Source of the DNA: Sedimentitalea todarodis
GTDB lineage: Bacteria > Pseudomonadota > Alphaproteobacteria > Rhodobacterales > Rhodobacteraceae
Assembly (NCBI RefSeq): GCF_032595355.1
Contig: NZ_JASMWN010000014.1
Coordinates: 1 to 64,000 of the forward strand
DNA length: 64,000 nucleotides
Direction of reading: 5' to 3'
Below the pieces are notes generated by a model. It saw only the letters and a list, made by a program, of their open reading frames with translations. It ran no database searches and was not told where the DNA came from. The position numbers and the translations under genes are program-made. Positions 63,201-64,000 of the stretch are shown one piece after another; within the stretch, counting starts at the first letter, position 1; each line of letters starts with the position of its first letter.

Positions 63201-64000
63201 AGGCCTGCATGAGAATTGCGTCTTTGACGTGGCCACCACCGGCGACAAGACCATGGTGGAAGGTTATCTTCATGCGCAGCAGCTGATGCTGGCGGGAACC
63301 GCTGTGCTGATCTCGACTGACAAAGCGGAAGGCCCGCAGGGGGAGCAGGTCAAGGCGACAGCAACAGTGACGCGGCTGCATGGAACGACCCGACCGGAAA
63401 AAGGGAAATACGCGCCCAAACTTACCGGCACGGTTACGTTCTTTGTGGACGGCGCGCGTGCGGCCAGACCGGCCAAGATTGACGCCAAAGGACGGGCCGC
63501 AATCACGATCGACGATCTGGCGCCTGGCCTGCACCGGATCCGCGCCGAATATTCTGGCAACGAAGAACTGGAACCAGCCGGCAGTTCCAATGCCCACTAC
63601 ACCGTCAAGCGCCGCAAAGGTATCTATGCGCTGCCAGACGACAGGCTTCTGGGTACCAAGCTGACGGTGCCTGGTCGTCGCAAGGCGGGTGACACGGAAG
63701 TCACGCTGGACGTCAAGACCGCGCGCCGCATGCTGCTTTGGGTCAATGCAGCCAAGCGGCCCGAAGATCTGCTGAGCCCGCCTGACGTGCTGACTCACCT
63801 GCATGTGGAATATCGAAAGCGCAAATTCCCTGAAACGCATCCGCCGGTCGAGGGCGAACATGGCGGGCACGCTGAGAATATGCACCACCCAGACAAGACT
63901 GGTTTTGACGAAGCTTCAAAAGTGCTCAAAGCGCGCAATGCATTTCCGCTCGCCGGATTTCAGAGGATTGAGGATCTTCTAAGTCACGGCTTTCTGGCAG
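60292..64000 (+). CDS. giant multicopper oxidase with PKD-like, VWD and Ig-like domains (3'-partial)
   Basis: The frame is open from ATG 60292 to the window edge, at least 1236 residues. The laccase-like part covers about 20-605, with the copper sites GIHWHG (His79, His81), WYHPHHFH (His132, His134), HHPFHLHG (His518, 521, 523), and FHCHIFFHAHQGM (His586, Cys587, His588, His592, axial Met597). A PKD-like domain follows (about 610-705), then a von Willebrand D domain beginning GDPHIHTVDGKRYDF (about 710), and an Ig-like repeat (about 1000-1100) with GTVTFFVDGARAA. A His-rich stretch (GEHGGHAENMHH) lies near the edge. No signal peptide is apparent. It would oxidise phenols, Mn or metals with O2; the extra modules suggest a surface or matrix protein. 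Confidence 0.88.
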   Translation, partial: MTTGMTPYVTPAPTDSDPAANVVETTITASIQTVDIGGGVMMEAETYDGAIPGPTLRFNVGDTAIIRLVNLLPHRTGIHWHGIELANATDGTPVTQNGLAAAFAAPPPAPAPAGGTYLYKFQLPRPGVYWYHPHHFHSTNRVFRGLYGMIIVTDPNEAALIAAGTLPNATDTLQLVLGDTTVCETAGSNDAATYVDPTTLPVADRPEWLSGQTSQPGPTPLSLCEIAPAGSAMAEDGSPAPASFLAGQAPNIQRAGPGRTNEGQTVLTNGMNVGGRAGPPDAPGALDGAAIGYAVQPGQGLRLQIVNCAVTRYFRLRLTNNDGTQILLMRVGGEGGLLDAVVEEGGTPGGFDTKYDLGEVLLPPASRVDVVASIPDTATGTLTLWTRDYARTGQGFSRVPSVPVAHFEVSGAVVAPAFSLPAGTQLRAGIPGQAIEVLPAPTDSFLDPAGFTPAKPGVVAPTQTIVFGAGGGVTIDGVAGSFSGFMPYTNAPHVGSSRYAAPGGVLEMSIQNTSLAHHPFHLHGFSFQPISLTTPGGPDYVWPYAEFRDNVDMPSNYTLNFRVRLEDRPLTDGITMGGAFGRWLFHCHIFFHAHQGMISELVVTSADGSERPYVNVGGSWTYTPAGGTATRKGTFAHPDGNNVTLTASDGAFNPPLAPAAAGTWDWEFDSAGEPDGVRYVYITATDSDGRQDQAVFRLKVGAPDDGADIGDPHIHTVDGKRYDFQAVGEFTLLRDRQGMEIQARQWPVATANPITDSYSGLKSCVSVNTAVALRVGAHQISYQPGREQGVLRFFVDGKQAHLPQDGLDLGVHRLTSEVLANGTSALRVAYAHGPVVTASPRFWNSQKVWIMDVDVAHTQAVEGIMGEIHDGNWLPLLPSGASLGPRPEALQDRYVTLYRTFADAWRVSDATSLFTYDSGASSATFTDRDWPAEKPPCKLKQQFIVPGANPILEGIDPEDAKKICQDVTLKGLHENCVFDVATTGDKTMVEGYLHAQQLMLAGTAVLISTDKAEGPQGEQVKATATVTRLHGTTRPEKGKYAPKLTGTVTFFVDGARAARPAKIDAKGRAAITIDDLAPGLHRIRAEYSGNEELEPAGSSNAHYTVKRRKGIYALPDDRLLGTKLTVPGRRKAGDTEVTLDVKTARRMLLWVNAAKRPEDLLSPPDVLTHLHVEYRKRKFPETHPPVEGEHGGHAENMHHPDKTGFDEASKVLKARNAFPLAGFQRIEDLLSHGFLA

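Noticed and set aside
61738..63888. Two long minus-strand open frames (61738-62727 and 62935-63888)
   Set aside because: Antisense to the multicopper oxidase, where copper ligands and the VWD motif are unambiguous on the plus strand.

Overview
The window looks like accessory, probably plasmid-borne, DNA of an alphaproteobacterium close to the Rhodobacterales (Roseobacter group). This rests on family resemblance: a VirB-type conjugation system with a VirD2-like relaxase, an ArdC-type antirestriction protein, a DUF1403 remnant, single-domain sugar-ABC ATPases and a very short tyrosine recombinase. No rRNA, tRNA or CRISPR array was seen. No similarity search was run, so all names come from reading motifs.

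Layout. (1) 1-6823: the 3' part of a virB operon (VirB1-like, VirB5, an unknown secreted protein, VirB6, B8, B9, B10, B11). (2) 7226-19328: a LysR regulator divergent from a catabolic operon: XylFGH-like sugar/polyol ABC transporter, TIM-barrel isomerase, two Gfo/Idh/MocA dehydrogenases, Dabb protein, maleylacetate reductase, hydroxyquinol-type intradiol dioxygenase, beta-keto acid cleavage enzyme and both subunits of a 3-oxoacid CoA-transferase. A carbohydrate-type front end is joined to an aromatic ring-cleavage back end. (3) 19820-24687: an OsmC / nitronate monooxygenase / HxlR / AhpD-like / flavin monooxygenase / GFA set, with the same 12-bp motif in front of two of its transcription units. 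(4) 24846-31671: a tyrosine recombinase, a flavin-fold protein, then T4CP, relaxase and relaxosome accessory protein, followed by a candidate oriT. These would complete the conjugation apparatus started in (1). (5) 32369-34773: a small gene present in two inverted copies, each with a leader hairpin, flanking ardC. (6) 35183-43262: a mobile-element graveyard (IS5 remnant, DUF1403 remnant, an IS with a passenger gene, a Fic gene, IS110, IS200/IS605, frameshifted IS5, Tn3 and ISKra4-like fragments). (7) 43375-52008: a copper/metal island with a two-component system, EF-hand protein, 38-aa membrane peptide, DUF305, DUF302, TVP38, an APC permease, a YHS-containing copper P-type ATPase and a CopZ-like chaperone, followed by a frameshifted cytochrome c abutting a truncated Fic gene. 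(8) 53364-56002: two more IS110 elements and an IS6 fragment. (9) 56542-64000: a tyrosinase-VWA fusion with a small membrane protein upstream of it, divergent from a very large multicopper oxidase with PKD-like, VWD and Ig-like domains that runs off the right edge.

Two systems stand out. One is the proposed polyol-to-hydroxyquinol operon; no hydroxylase that would make hydroxyquinol is present, so the aromatic may come from the sugar-like substrate itself. The other is the paired copper oxidases, each carrying von Willebrand-type modules and next to a copper-handling island, which may form an extracellular oxidative or matrix-modifying system.
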